A stretch of 12,067 nucleotides of DNA from Oscillospiraceae bacterium (GTDB lineage: Bacteria; Bacillota; Clostridia; Oscillospirales; Ruminococcaceae): positions 1 to 12,067 of the forward strand of contig CAAGEB010000041.1 in NCBI GenBank assembly GCA_900768705.1, read 5' to 3'. Under the pieces are notes generated by a model. The model was given only the letters and a program-made list of their open reading frames with translations. It was not told the DNA's origin and ran no database searches. Each line of letters opens with the position of its first letter. Position 1 is the first letter of the stretch. Shown here piece by piece: positions 1 through 6,938 of this stretch. The position numbers and the translations under genes were made by a program.

Positions 1-97
1 CCTCCTCGCAAGGCATACAGCCTTGCTTCGTCGGCTTTCCTTGCAGCCGACGCACCCTGCCGATTTTCTCTGTTCAAACCGGTTTTTAGAGATGCCC
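1..97 (-). repeat. Left-edge copy of a dispersed inverted-repeat element (truncated by window)
   Basis: Positions 48-97 are a perfect 50-bp reverse complement of 2813-2862. Beyond the shared arm this copy continues differently: it holds two compact hairpins, 8-14 with 20-26 (gcaaggc/gccttgc) and 29-36 with 45-52 (cgtcggct/agccgacg), and runs off the window edge. The copy at 2813-2896 lacks these hairpins. No ORF is seen in it. It looks like a non-coding, palindromic, MITE-like dispersed element; that class assignment is inference, since only one arm of this copy is visible. Confidence 0.7.
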
Positions 98-129
98 AGA
101 AATATAATTGTTTGTTATTGCCAATATGC

Positions 130-175
130 AAAAATAAGAGTGGTATCGTAAAATGTCGATACCACTTTGTTTTAT
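130..175 (-). terminator. Intrinsic terminator of the minus-strand operon (possibly bidirectional)
   Basis: A perfect 10-bp stem, 139-148 (agtggtatcg) with 157-166 (cgataccact), has an 8-nt loop. On the minus strand it is followed by a T-rich run (ttattttt). It lies about 22 bp past the stop codon of the SpoIID-domain gene, the last gene of the minus-strand train. The plus-strand side is also followed by a T-rich run (ttgtttta), so it could stop transcription both ways. Confidence 0.75.
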
Positions 176-187
176 ATTCTTCCGTGC

Positions 188-1597
188 TTACTGAACATAG
201 GTTCCCGAGAAGTAAAATTCCAGAATCTGCTTGTAGTCATAGCCCCAGTAGGTTGCAAGATTGTTTGCGCCGTTCTGACTTAATCCAACGCCGTGACCGT
301 ATCCGTAGGTGGTAATGGTAAATTCATCGGTATCGGCGTTATATTCAATGTCGAAAGCGGAGGAGCGGACATCAAAGCTCATTATCCGTTCACGGAAAAC
401 TCTGCCTGTAATTTTAACGGTATCTCCGTCGCTGTCCACATAAGTATTGTAGCCGCCTATTTTCATATTCCCCACATAGAAGCCTTCGGCGTAGTCCTCA
501 ACGGTAATCCACCCCGAGGGATCGCCCTCGAGAGTAATTCCTGTGGTGTTGTAAACCCTTTTTTTGATATCCGAGGAGGAGAAGGTGACTTTTCTGCCGT
601 AATTGGGATCATACAGCTTGTCCAGCTCGCAGAAAACGCTTCTCAGGTAGGGATAATCCACACCCCATACCTTTTCGCTGGAGGCAGTGTAGCCTGCGGA
701 GGACGCTGAGTAAACCGCCTGAATAATCTCTCCGTCATAATAAATCGCCTGACCGATAACCGAAGCCACCAGTACACGGGTGGAATCGCTGACGGTATCG
801 CTGAGCAAAACGCTGGGAGCGCTGCCTCTGTTGTTAAAGAACTTTACATAGGTGTATGCGGCAACCGCCTGAGCCTTAATGGCTTCCGGAGCAAAGGCAC
901 TTCCGATTTCGTTGGCGGTAATCCGTGAAACAATATCCAGTGCGGTACCCGAAACGATTTCTCCGTAGTTGTTCACACGGAGGATTTCGTTGGCGGCGGA
1001 GGTGTCGGTAACATCCTCCGAAGGCTGCGTCGGCAGCTCCGATGATGAAGAAGATGACGAGGAGGACGAGGAAGAAGAGCTGCTTTCGGGAGGAGATTCG
1101 GGTTCTTCCGGAGTTTCGGGTATATCCGGCGTTTCGGGAACGACGGGAGTTTCGGGAATATCCGGAGTTTCGGGGACAACAGGCGTTTCGGGTTCGGAAT
1201 AAAGCGGCGGTTCGTATGTATCCACGATATTTATGTCATCATTCCCGCTGCTTTCCGATGCTTCGCTTTCTTCGGAGCTTTCGGAGGAATTGTTGTCGAT
1301 GGGCATATTCTGAACCAGCTCCGAGGGAGTATATTCGGAATAAACCGGACTTCCGGTGATAATGGGCGTTCCAAAGGACAAGGTGGGAATTGTGCCGCCT
1401 ACGGGGGTTTCGATTATAATATCGTCGGGGGTAATGAATTCCACCGTACCTTGACCCCGATTTTCTTCGGGCTGTTGTTCTTCAACACTGTCATAGGCGT
1501 TTCCCGTGTTTACGCTGCCCACGATACAGCACACGAACAGGTAAATATTGCATATAAACAGCGCAATGAAAATCTTAACAAAAGAAATATGTTTCAT
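188..1597 (-). CDS. SpoIID/LytB-domain cell-wall protein with Pro/Ser-rich stalk
   Basis: A 469-residue surface protein, likely a membrane-anchored peptidoglycan-cleaving enzyme. Residues 5-29 are a hydrophobic signal or anchor segment. Residues 31-200 are low-complexity, with a PETPVVPETPDI repeat at 136-162 and 15 consecutive serines at 172-186. Residues 208-469 form a SpoIID domain: ANEIGSAFAPEAIKAQ at 228-243, and near the end GYGHGVGLSQNGA at 432-444. SpoIID proteins are lytic transglycosylases; by position E230 matches the family's catalytic glutamate (inferred). The classic SpoIID has no such stalk, and no spoIIP or other engulfment gene is present, so a vegetative wall role fits better than sporulation. 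No LPXTG/NPQTN-like signal or C-terminal membrane segment is seen, so it is not an evident sortase substrate. The start is supported by ggtgat just upstream; the gap to the upstream sortase is 11 bp, consistent with an operon. Confidence 0.88.
   Translation of the reverse strand: MKHISFVKIFIALFICNIYLFVCCIVGSVNTGNAYDSVEEQQPEENRGQGTVEFITPDDIIIETPVGGTIPTLSFGTPIITGSPVYSEYTPSELVQNMPIDNNSSESSEESEASESSGNDDINIVDTYEPPLYSEPETPVVPETPDIPETPVVPETPDIPETPEEPESPPESSSSSSSSSSSSSSSELPTQPSEDVTDTSAANEILRVNNYGEIVSGTALDIVSRITANEIGSAFAPEAIKAQAVAAYTYVKFFNNRGSAPSVLLSDTVSDSTRVLVASVIGQAIYYDGEIIQAVYSASSAGYTASSEKVWGVDYPYLRSVFCELDKLYDPNYGRKVTFSSSDIKKRVYNTTGITLEGDPSGWITVEDYAEGFYVGNMKIGGYNTYVDSDGDTVKITGRVFRERIMSFDVRSSAFDIEYNADTDEFTITTYGYGHGVGLSQNGANNLATYWGYDYKQILEFYFSGTYVQ
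1040..1192 (-). repeat. Coding repeats of the SpoIID protein stalk (PETP units and serine tract)
   Basis: The stretch 1112-1192 encodes roughly 12-residue (36-bp) repeats alternating PVVPET and PDIPET. The stretch 1040-1084 encodes 15 serines using agc, tct, tcc, tcg and tca codons in mixed order. The mixed codons argue that the serine run is kept by selection on the protein and is not a fresh slippage tract, whereas the PETP units are similar at DNA level and could vary in copy number. Confidence 0.8.
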
Positions 1598-1608
1598 ATA
1601 TCACCAAA

Positions 1609-2727
1609 TCAATAGTAATAATCCTGAGGCTCATATTCGGAGGGATCGTCCTCAAGACCGTTTTTCTTTATGTAGTCGTCCAGACCCTTGACAACGGAGG
1701 TATCCCAGGTTCTTCCCTTCCACAACTGACCGTAAATGTCATAGTAGGCGTCAAAGTACTTTACGCTGTCCTTGTACTTGATTTTTTCCGTGTCAACCTC
1801 GGGGCTTTCGTTCTGACGAACCTTTCTTGCAACGATAACAAGACGGAGATCCATTGCCGTGGATTTATCACAGGTGGAGAGGGTGAGGAACTCGTCGCCG
1901 TATTCCACATCAACGCCTGTTTCGTACAGACTTCTGTCCTCGCATTCCAGAACAAAATTGAAGAATTCCGACTGATTGTTGAAGTGGGTGGTGCCGTTGT
2001 AATCGAAAACCTCTCCGTGCTCCGACTGCCAGTTGGCTACGAATACGGAAATAATCTTATATTTGTTGTTGTGGTAAAGAGTGTCAAAGCTGATAACGGG
2101 TGAGTGCTTTAAGAATTCAATATCGCTTTTATAGTTGTTAAGTGCTGAGAATTGGTATTTATACAGCATATTATGTCCGTAGATGGTTGCGTTGTGGGGC
2201 ATACTGTCGGCGGTAATTTTCGCACGGTAATCCACAAAAAGCGTGCCGGAGAATTCATCCTCACGGTCGAAATTGCGGTGAAGATAATAGTCGTTGTCGT
2301 CTGTCTGCATTACCGGATAGTCTATATTGGTGCCGGGAATATTTATCCAGCCGATAAAGTCGTTGTTTTCCGCATAAAGAGCAGCGTACTTCTCGTTAAC
2401 CGTACCCGTGGGCAGCTGATCAATCTGCTGGGTGGTGGGCTGCTGATTTTTCAGCTCTACCAGATGAGCGTCGGTGGCGGTATTTCCGCCTCCTGTCTGA
2501 TCCTCCAGATGCTTGTACTGAAGCAGATACTGAGCCAGATAAATAATTGCAGCCACAAGAATTGCGAGAGCGGCAAGAAAGACTATCTTACGGATAATTT
2601 CCGAGGTGCTGTCTCCCTTGGAAGGAATAAGTCCTCTGGCAATGCTGTGAAAGAAGCTCTCTTTTTTCTTTTTCTTTCTCTTTTTTCCGGGACCCTTGGG
2701 AGCAAGTCCCATATCCATTTCAGCCAT
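1609..2727 (-). CDS. Class B sortase (third of three in transcription order)
   Basis: A 372-residue membrane-anchored cysteine transpeptidase that would join surface proteins to peptidoglycan or to each other. A Lys-rich cytoplasmic start (15-22) is followed by a membrane segment at about 47-70 and the extracellular sortase domain. The catalytic set is visible: His185 in IYGHNML, Cys286 in LTLSTC, Arg295 in DLRLVIVAR. The long insert between His and Cys is typical of class B. An in-frame ATG at 2757 exists, but the start at 2727 has aggagg at the right distance, so I chose it. The tail (322-345) carries the YFDAYYDIYGQLW...TWD motif shared with the other two sortases. Its N-terminal part (LIPSKGD...EIIRKI) closely matches the sortase at 2916-3989, which points to a recent duplication. 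The C-terminus is acidic and Tyr-rich. The substrate is unknown. Confidence 0.92.
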   Translation of the reverse strand: MAEMDMGLAPKGPGKKRKKKKKESFFHSIARGLIPSKGDSTSEIIRKIVFLAALAILVAAIIYLAQYLLQYKHLEDQTGGGNTATDAHLVELKNQQPTTQQIDQLPTGTVNEKYAALYAENNDFIGWINIPGTNIDYPVMQTDDNDYYLHRNFDREDEFSGTLFVDYRAKITADSMPHNATIYGHNMLYKYQFSALNNYKSDIEFLKHSPVISFDTLYHNNKYKIISVFVANWQSEHGEVFDYNGTTHFNNQSEFFNFVLECEDRSLYETGVDVEYGDEFLTLSTCDKSTAMDLRLVIVARKVRQNESPEVDTEKIKYKDSVKYFDAYYDIYGQLWKGRTWDTSVVKGLDDYIKKNGLEDDPSEYEPQDYYY

Positions 2728-2793
2728 TTTATATTTTCCTCCTGTCAGGGGCGTCATATTCCGGTCAGAGTTTGCCGGGAAATCTGTATAAAT

Positions 2794-2819
2794 GATGCCC
2801 CGATTATATTTAGGGCATC
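2794..2819. repeat. Hairpin between sortase genes
   Basis: A 7-bp inverted repeat, gatgccc (2794-2800) with gggcatc (2813-2819), overlaps the outer end of the neighbouring inverted-repeat element. No T-run follows on either strand, so it is not a standard terminator. A TATAAT-like hexamer on the minus strand (plus 2803-2808) lies in its loop, but I see no convincing -35. Confidence 0.45.
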
Positions 2820-2896
2820 TCTAAAAACCGGTTTGAACAGAGAAAATCGGCAGGGTGCGTCGTCTGCTGATTTTATCTCAAACAAGGTTTTTAGAG
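2813..2896 (+). repeat. Short MITE-like inverted-repeat element
   Basis: The ends are inverted repeats: ctctaaaaacc at 2819-2829 and its exact complement at 2886-2896. Imperfect pairing continues inward over roughly 30 bp (gtttga, then gaNaaaatcNgcag on both arms). The left 50 bp (2813-2862) is identical, in inverse orientation, to 48-97. It sits in the 188-bp gap between two sortase genes, the largest gap in the minus-strand train below the desulfurase leader. No coding capacity is seen. Its folded RNA could affect readthrough or mRNA stability between the sortases, which is inference. Confidence 0.75.
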
Positions 2897-2915
2897 GTGA
2901 ACTTTATTAATTAAA

Positions 2916-3989
2916 TCATTGACGGAAATCCACGATTATATCTTCCTTCCAGCCTCTGCCCTGCCAGGAATCGGGGATTTTGTTTCCGCCGAGCCACTTG
3001 CCGCCGAAAATATCATAGTAAAGATCGTAGAATTTCGGACTGGGATTGGCATAAGCCTTTGACACATCCACCTCGGGGCTTTCTCCTTCACGGGTTTCCC
3101 GTGCGAAGATAACCCATCTCAGATCTGCGTCACCGTAGCCGAACATACAGGTGGAAAGGGTGAGCAGATTATCGCCGTATTTAAGGTTGACATCAGGATT
3201 TATAAAGGTGGAGCGGTCGAGAATTTCGGCGCAGAAGCTGTCAAAATCCGCTTTGTCCTTAAAGTTTCGTTTCATGTGATATTTAAAGACACTTCCTGCC
3301 TCTTCTTCGGTATTCACCAAAATGCCGCCGAAGATCTTATATGTGGAGGTTTTGTAAAGAGTGCTGAAGGTGATGGTGGGGTACTTCTTGTAGAAGCTGA
3401 TGTCCTCGGGATTGTTTGTGGAAAAGCCGTAGTTGAAGTAGTAAGGAAGCTTTCCGAAATATTCACCCGACTCCATGTTGTGACCGTAAACCACAATGTT
3501 TGCAGGCTGCTTTTCAGCGGTGATGGGGTCGTGATAATCCACGAATAAAGCTCCGGATCTGCTTTCCTCTCCCTTGTAATTATGGGTGAGGTAGTAGCTG
3601 TTGTCCTTTCCCTGCATAACAACATAGTCGATGTAGGAGGAATCTCCCACGGTAATCCAGCCTATAACATCCTTGTTGATTTCAAGCAGGGGAAGGAACT
3701 GTTCCTGAACGGAAGGATATTCCTTCTGAAGCTCTTCACGGCTTTCGGTGTTGATATCCACCTTTGTGGCGGTGCCGTGGTAAATTTCCGACAGTTCCTC
3801 GTTATCCTTGGCGTCGGCGGCACGGTGCAACTCATTGGAGGTAAGCATAACCAATGTCACCACAAGGGTTGCCGCTGCGGCGATAAAGATGATTTTCCGT
3901 ATTATTTCTCCGGGTCTGTCGCCTTTCCAAGGTATAAGATATTTTGCAATGCGTAAAAAAATGTTTTCCTTTTCAACAAAATTAGCCAT
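2916..3989 (-). CDS. Class B sortase (second of three)
   Basis: A 357-residue membrane-anchored transpeptidase. Residues 30-51 form the membrane segment, preceded by the LIPWKGD...EIIRKI motif shared with the sortase at 1609-2727. The catalytic residues are His170 (VVYGHNM), Cys281 (LTLSTC) and Arg291 (DLRWVIFAR), with the long His-Cys insert of class B enzymes. The region 299-312 (TREGESPEVDVSKA) and the tail FYDLYYDIFGGKW at 320-332 are conserved among the three copies; here TWD is replaced by a longer NKIPDSW segment. The start at 3989 is supported by agaagg 7-8 nt upstream. The gap to the preceding sortase gene is 37 bp. No sorting-signal protein is seen in the window. Confidence 0.92.
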   Translation of the reverse strand: MANFVEKENIFLRIAKYLIPWKGDRPGEIIRKIIFIAAAATLVVTLVMLTSNELHRAADAKDNEELSEIYHGTATKVDINTESREELQKEYPSVQEQFLPLLEINKDVIGWITVGDSSYIDYVVMQGKDNSYYLTHNYKGEESRSGALFVDYHDPITAEKQPANIVVYGHNMESGEYFGKLPYYFNYGFSTNNPEDISFYKKYPTITFSTLYKTSTYKIFGGILVNTEEEAGSVFKYHMKRNFKDKADFDSFCAEILDRSTFINPDVNLKYGDNLLTLSTCMFGYGDADLRWVIFARETREGESPEVDVSKAYANPSPKFYDLYYDIFGGKWLGGNKIPDSWQGRGWKEDIIVDFRQ

Positions 3990-4026
3990 TATGTTTACCT
4001 TCTTACAGCATAGAATTTTTTCAGGC

Positions 4027-5193
4027 TCAGTAGCTCAGCAGCTTGGATTTGTCCCATGTGCTTCCTGCCCAGTAGCCGTTGATCATTTCATAGTAGTAGT
4101 CAAAGAGTTTGGCATTATAGTTTCGGTATGCCTTGGAAGTATCCACATATTCGCTTTCTCCGGGACGAACCTTTCTGGCAAACAGCACCCAACGGGTATC
4201 TATTTCCTTGCCGAGAGGCCAGTAGCAGGTGGAGAGAGTCAGCAGCTGATCTCCGTAGGTGATGTCCACATCGGTATAGAACCAGCTTCTGTCCATAACC
4301 TCCAGAATAAAATTATTGAAATCGTCCACGCCGCTGAAGCCGGTCTTTTGGGTATATTGGAAAACCTCGCCGTACTTGCTCTTGGTGTTGGCGATAATTC
4401 CCGCAAATATTTTGTAGGTTTCGCTTCCGCCGTCGGGAGTTGCCAGCATTACTGTCGGGTGAACCTTGTAGAAAGCCACAGGCTCGCTGGTGTAATCATC
4501 GGGAACATAGTGTACCACATAGGCAAAGAAATCACCGCTGAGCATATTATGACCGAAAAGAATAATATTCTCGTCGGTTCCGTCCCATTTGTTAAGAGGA
4601 CTGGAAAAAATAGCTCCGGAAACGGATTCGTTGCCGTTGAAATCATGGGTAAGGTAGTATTCGCTGTCGTTTGACTGAAGCACGGGGTTGTTTACCATAG
4701 TTCCGGTGATTTTAACCCAAGCTTTCGTATCGGGATTTTGCGCTTTAAGAGCGGCAAAATCAATATTCAGCGGAGTGTTGGTAAGGGGAGTGAGATCCTG
4801 ATATTCAGGCTCCGCCGTTCCGGGACCGGAGGCGATGGAAGCGGTGGGATTGGCAATGTAATCCGGCGTGCTGTGAACCAGATCCTCCATAGGAGAACCT
4901 GCAATATCCGCAAGCTTGTTATTAAGGCTGCCGCCCTGACTTATGCCGATAATCTGCCAGCCCAAGAACAGCAGCGCTCCGATAAGCGCACAGACTGCAA
5001 ACAGCAGGAAAACCTTCCGTGCCTTTTCTCCTCCCGAATCCTCGGACTGAGGAAGTGCGGAATCCAGAAATCTGTTAATTCCGCTTTTCTTTTTTCTCCC
5101 TGCGATTTTGTCCTTCTTTTTCTTTGAAGAACCGCTGTCAAGAAAATCCATTTTATCAAGGGCAATATCCCTTTTGCTCTTTTTTTCAGCCAT
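4027..5193 (-). CDS. Class B sortase (first of three)
   Basis: A 388-residue membrane-anchored transpeptidase. A charged cytoplasmic region (1-60) with Lys clusters is followed by a membrane segment at about 61-84, a Thr/Pro-rich linker (about 105-140) and the sortase domain with His215 (ILFGHNML), Cys323 (LTLSTC) and Arg334 (DTRWVLFAR). It carries the shared RPGESEYVDTSKAY segment and the tail LFDYYYEMINGYW...TWD (363-381). An in-frame ATG at 5247 exists inside pncC, but the ATG at 5193 has aagaagggg upstream and starts MAEKK, like MAEMD in a sister copy. This start overlaps the pncC stop by 8 bp, indicating translational coupling. It is the most diverged of the three at the N-terminus. Confidence 0.92.
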   Translation of the reverse strand: MAEKKSKRDIALDKMDFLDSGSSKKKKDKIAGRKKKSGINRFLDSALPQSEDSGGEKARKVFLLFAVCALIGALLFLGWQIIGISQGGSLNNKLADIAGSPMEDLVHSTPDYIANPTASIASGPGTAEPEYQDLTPLTNTPLNIDFAALKAQNPDTKAWVKITGTMVNNPVLQSNDSEYYLTHDFNGNESVSGAIFSSPLNKWDGTDENIILFGHNMLSGDFFAYVVHYVPDDYTSEPVAFYKVHPTVMLATPDGGSETYKIFAGIIANTKSKYGEVFQYTQKTGFSGVDDFNNFILEVMDRSWFYTDVDITYGDQLLTLSTCYWPLGKEIDTRWVLFARKVRPGESEYVDTSKAYRNYNAKLFDYYYEMINGYWAGSTWDKSKLLSY

Positions 5194-5683
5194 TGTTTTC
5201 CCCTTCTTTTGTAAGTATATTAAAAAGCATATCCAGTGCTGCATCACAGGCGCACTGTCTTATAAAATTCCGTCCGCGGTTTTCAAAAACAAATCTTTTG
5301 GATATTATTTTATCTCCATAGCAGGCGGCAATATATACTGTTCCCACGGGATTTTCCGCAGTGCCGCCGGAGGGACCCGCAACTCCGCTGGTGGAAACCG
5401 CACAGTCTGCCCCCGCAGCTCTTGCCGCTCCCAGAGCCATTTCTTCTGCGCATTTCTGACTGTATTCGGAATATTCCCGCAGAGTATTTTCGGAAACGCC
5501 CAGAACCAGATTCTTTATACGGTTGGAGTAGGAACAGATTCCCAGCTCTATCACCGCCGAGCTTCCCGGAACGCTTGTTATTGCTGCGGAAATCAATCCT
5601 CCCGTACAGCTTTCAGCCGTGGAAATCATTAATCCCCGCTCCGTGCAAAGCTTAACTATTTTTTCCGCAATCAAGTTATTCAT
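5186..5683 (-). CDS. pncC: Nicotinamide-nucleotide amidase (CinA C-terminal domain protein)
   Basis: A 165-residue stand-alone CinA-C domain enzyme, the usual length for PncC without the N-terminal MoaB-like domain. The family deamidates NMN to nicotinate mononucleotide and ammonia in the pyridine nucleotide cycle, in the cytoplasm. The signature TAESCTGG at 22-29 contains the likely nucleophile Ser25. SGVAGPSGG (98-106) followed by NPVGTVYIA (111-119) matches the family's second conserved block. Its ATG overlaps the thiI stop by one base (TGATG), and its stop lies within the start of the next sortase gene, so it sits tightly inside the operon. There is no metabolic link to the sortases that I can see. 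Confidence 0.93.
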   Translation of the reverse strand: MNNLIAEKIVKLCTERGLMISTAESCTGGLISAAITSVPGSSAVIELGICSYSNRIKNLVLGVSENTLREYSEYSQKCAEEMALGAARAAGADCAVSTSGVAGPSGGTAENPVGTVYIAACYGDKIISKRFVFENRGRNFIRQCACDAALDMLFNILTKEGENNG

Positions 5684-6885
5684 CAGTCAATAAACACCGT
5701 TTCCTCGCCGAATTTAAATCTGCGAACTTCGGTTTTCTCAACCGCTTCGTCAACCAGTCTGTCGAAGTCGCAGCGTTTTTCCGCGGCAAGCACCTCGTCG
5801 TATTTCGGCTTGGTGCGGGGGTGCTTGGGTGAAAATACGGTACAGCAGTCCTCGTATGGCAGGATTGAAGTCTCAAAGGTGCCGATTTTTCTTGCAATAT
5901 CGGTAATTTCGATTTTATCCATACCTATAACGGGACGGAACACAGGATATTCCGCAGCGGCGTCGGTGCAGTAAATTGCGGGAAGCGTCTGGCTTGCCAC
6001 CTGCGCCAGGCTTTCACCGGTGATAATTGCGCCGTAGCCGTCTCTTGCGCAGATTTTATCCGCAATTTTTATCATCATTCTCCTCATAAGCACGGTAAAA
6101 TATTCCTCGGGGCAGTTGTCACGAAGAACCTCCTGAATTTCCGTAAAGGGAACGCAGTAGAACATAATGTCTCCGCAGAATTCAGTCATTTCCTCACAGA
6201 GCTTTTCTACCTTCATTCTTGCCCGTTCCGAGGTGTAGGGGGGGCTTACATAGTGAATACAGTCCACCACAAGACCCCGCTTTGCCATCATATATCCCGC
6301 TACGGGAGAGTCGATTCCCCCCGAAAGCATAAGCAGAGCTTTTCCGCTGCTTCCCACGGGCATTCCGCCGGGTCCGATAATTCTCGCCGCCGACAGATAT
6401 GCGCCTGTGTCACGGATTTCCAGCCGAACAGTAACCTCGGGATTATGCACATCAACGCCCAGATGGGGAAAAGCGTCCAGAACGGCGTCTCCCAACCTCT
6501 GCTGAATTTCCGGTGATTTCATCGGAAAAGTCTTGTCGGCGCGCTTTGCCTCCACCTTGAAGCTCTTAGTGTTTTCCAGAGCGGGCTTCAGATACTCGCC
6601 CACATTTGCCGCAACTGCGTCAAAGTCCTTGGGAAACACTGCGCACCGCTGTATTGCGCCGATGCCGAAAATGTTTTTCAGCATTCCGATTGCTTCGTCG
6701 ATAATGTGGGGATCTTCTCCGTCAAGCGGCTCAATGTAAATTGTGGACTGCCGCCTGCTGTATTCAAATTTGCCGATTTTTTTCAGTCTGCGCTTGATAT
6801 TCCGCTGCAGCATATCCTCAAAGGTGTTCTTGTTGACTCCCTTGAGAGCGATTTCGCCGTATTTTGCCAATATAACTTCTTTCAT
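5683..6885 (-). CDS. thiI: tRNA uracil 4-sulfurtransferase ThiI (without rhodanese domain)
   Basis: A 400-residue cytoplasmic enzyme that adenylates U8 of tRNA and inserts sulfur to make 4-thiouridine. Order: N-terminal ferredoxin-like domain (about 1-60), THUMP domain (about 60-170), and PP-loop ATPase with LSGGIDSPVAG at 187-197. The conserved YEDCCTVFSPKHP at 344-356 holds Cys347/Cys348, one of which would match the catalytic cysteine. It ends there, lacking the C-terminal rhodanese domain of the longer E. coli-type protein. In Bacillus subtilis a rhodanese-less ThiI is served directly by the adjacent NifZ desulfurase, and the same arrangement is seen here, 53 bp downstream of a desulfurase gene. 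A ggaaagg site lies upstream of the ATG at a rather long distance (about 14 nt). Confidence 0.95.
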   Translation of the reverse strand: MKEVILAKYGEIALKGVNKNTFEDMLQRNIKRRLKKIGKFEYSRRQSTIYIEPLDGEDPHIIDEAIGMLKNIFGIGAIQRCAVFPKDFDAVAANVGEYLKPALENTKSFKVEAKRADKTFPMKSPEIQQRLGDAVLDAFPHLGVDVHNPEVTVRLEIRDTGAYLSAARIIGPGGMPVGSSGKALLMLSGGIDSPVAGYMMAKRGLVVDCIHYVSPPYTSERARMKVEKLCEEMTEFCGDIMFYCVPFTEIQEVLRDNCPEEYFTVLMRRMMIKIADKICARDGYGAIITGESLAQVASQTLPAIYCTDAAAEYPVFRPVIGMDKIEITDIARKIGTFETSILPYEDCCTVFSPKHPRTKPKYDEVLAAEKRCDFDRLVDEAVEKTEVRRFKFGEETVFID

Positions 6886-6938
6886 AAAACACTAAAATAC
6901 CTTTCCTATAATACCGTACATATTCTGAAAAGGATGCA

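Noticed and set aside
969..1202. Plus-strand frame with long Asp/Glu run and GVSG repeats.
   Set aside because: It is the exact antisense of the Ser and PETP tracts of the SpoIID-domain gene, which has a clear domain structure.
188..1597. The SpoIID-domain protein as the sortase substrate.
   Set aside because: It lacks a sorting pentapeptide, C-terminal hydrophobic span and positive tail; its C-terminus is the end of the enzyme domain.
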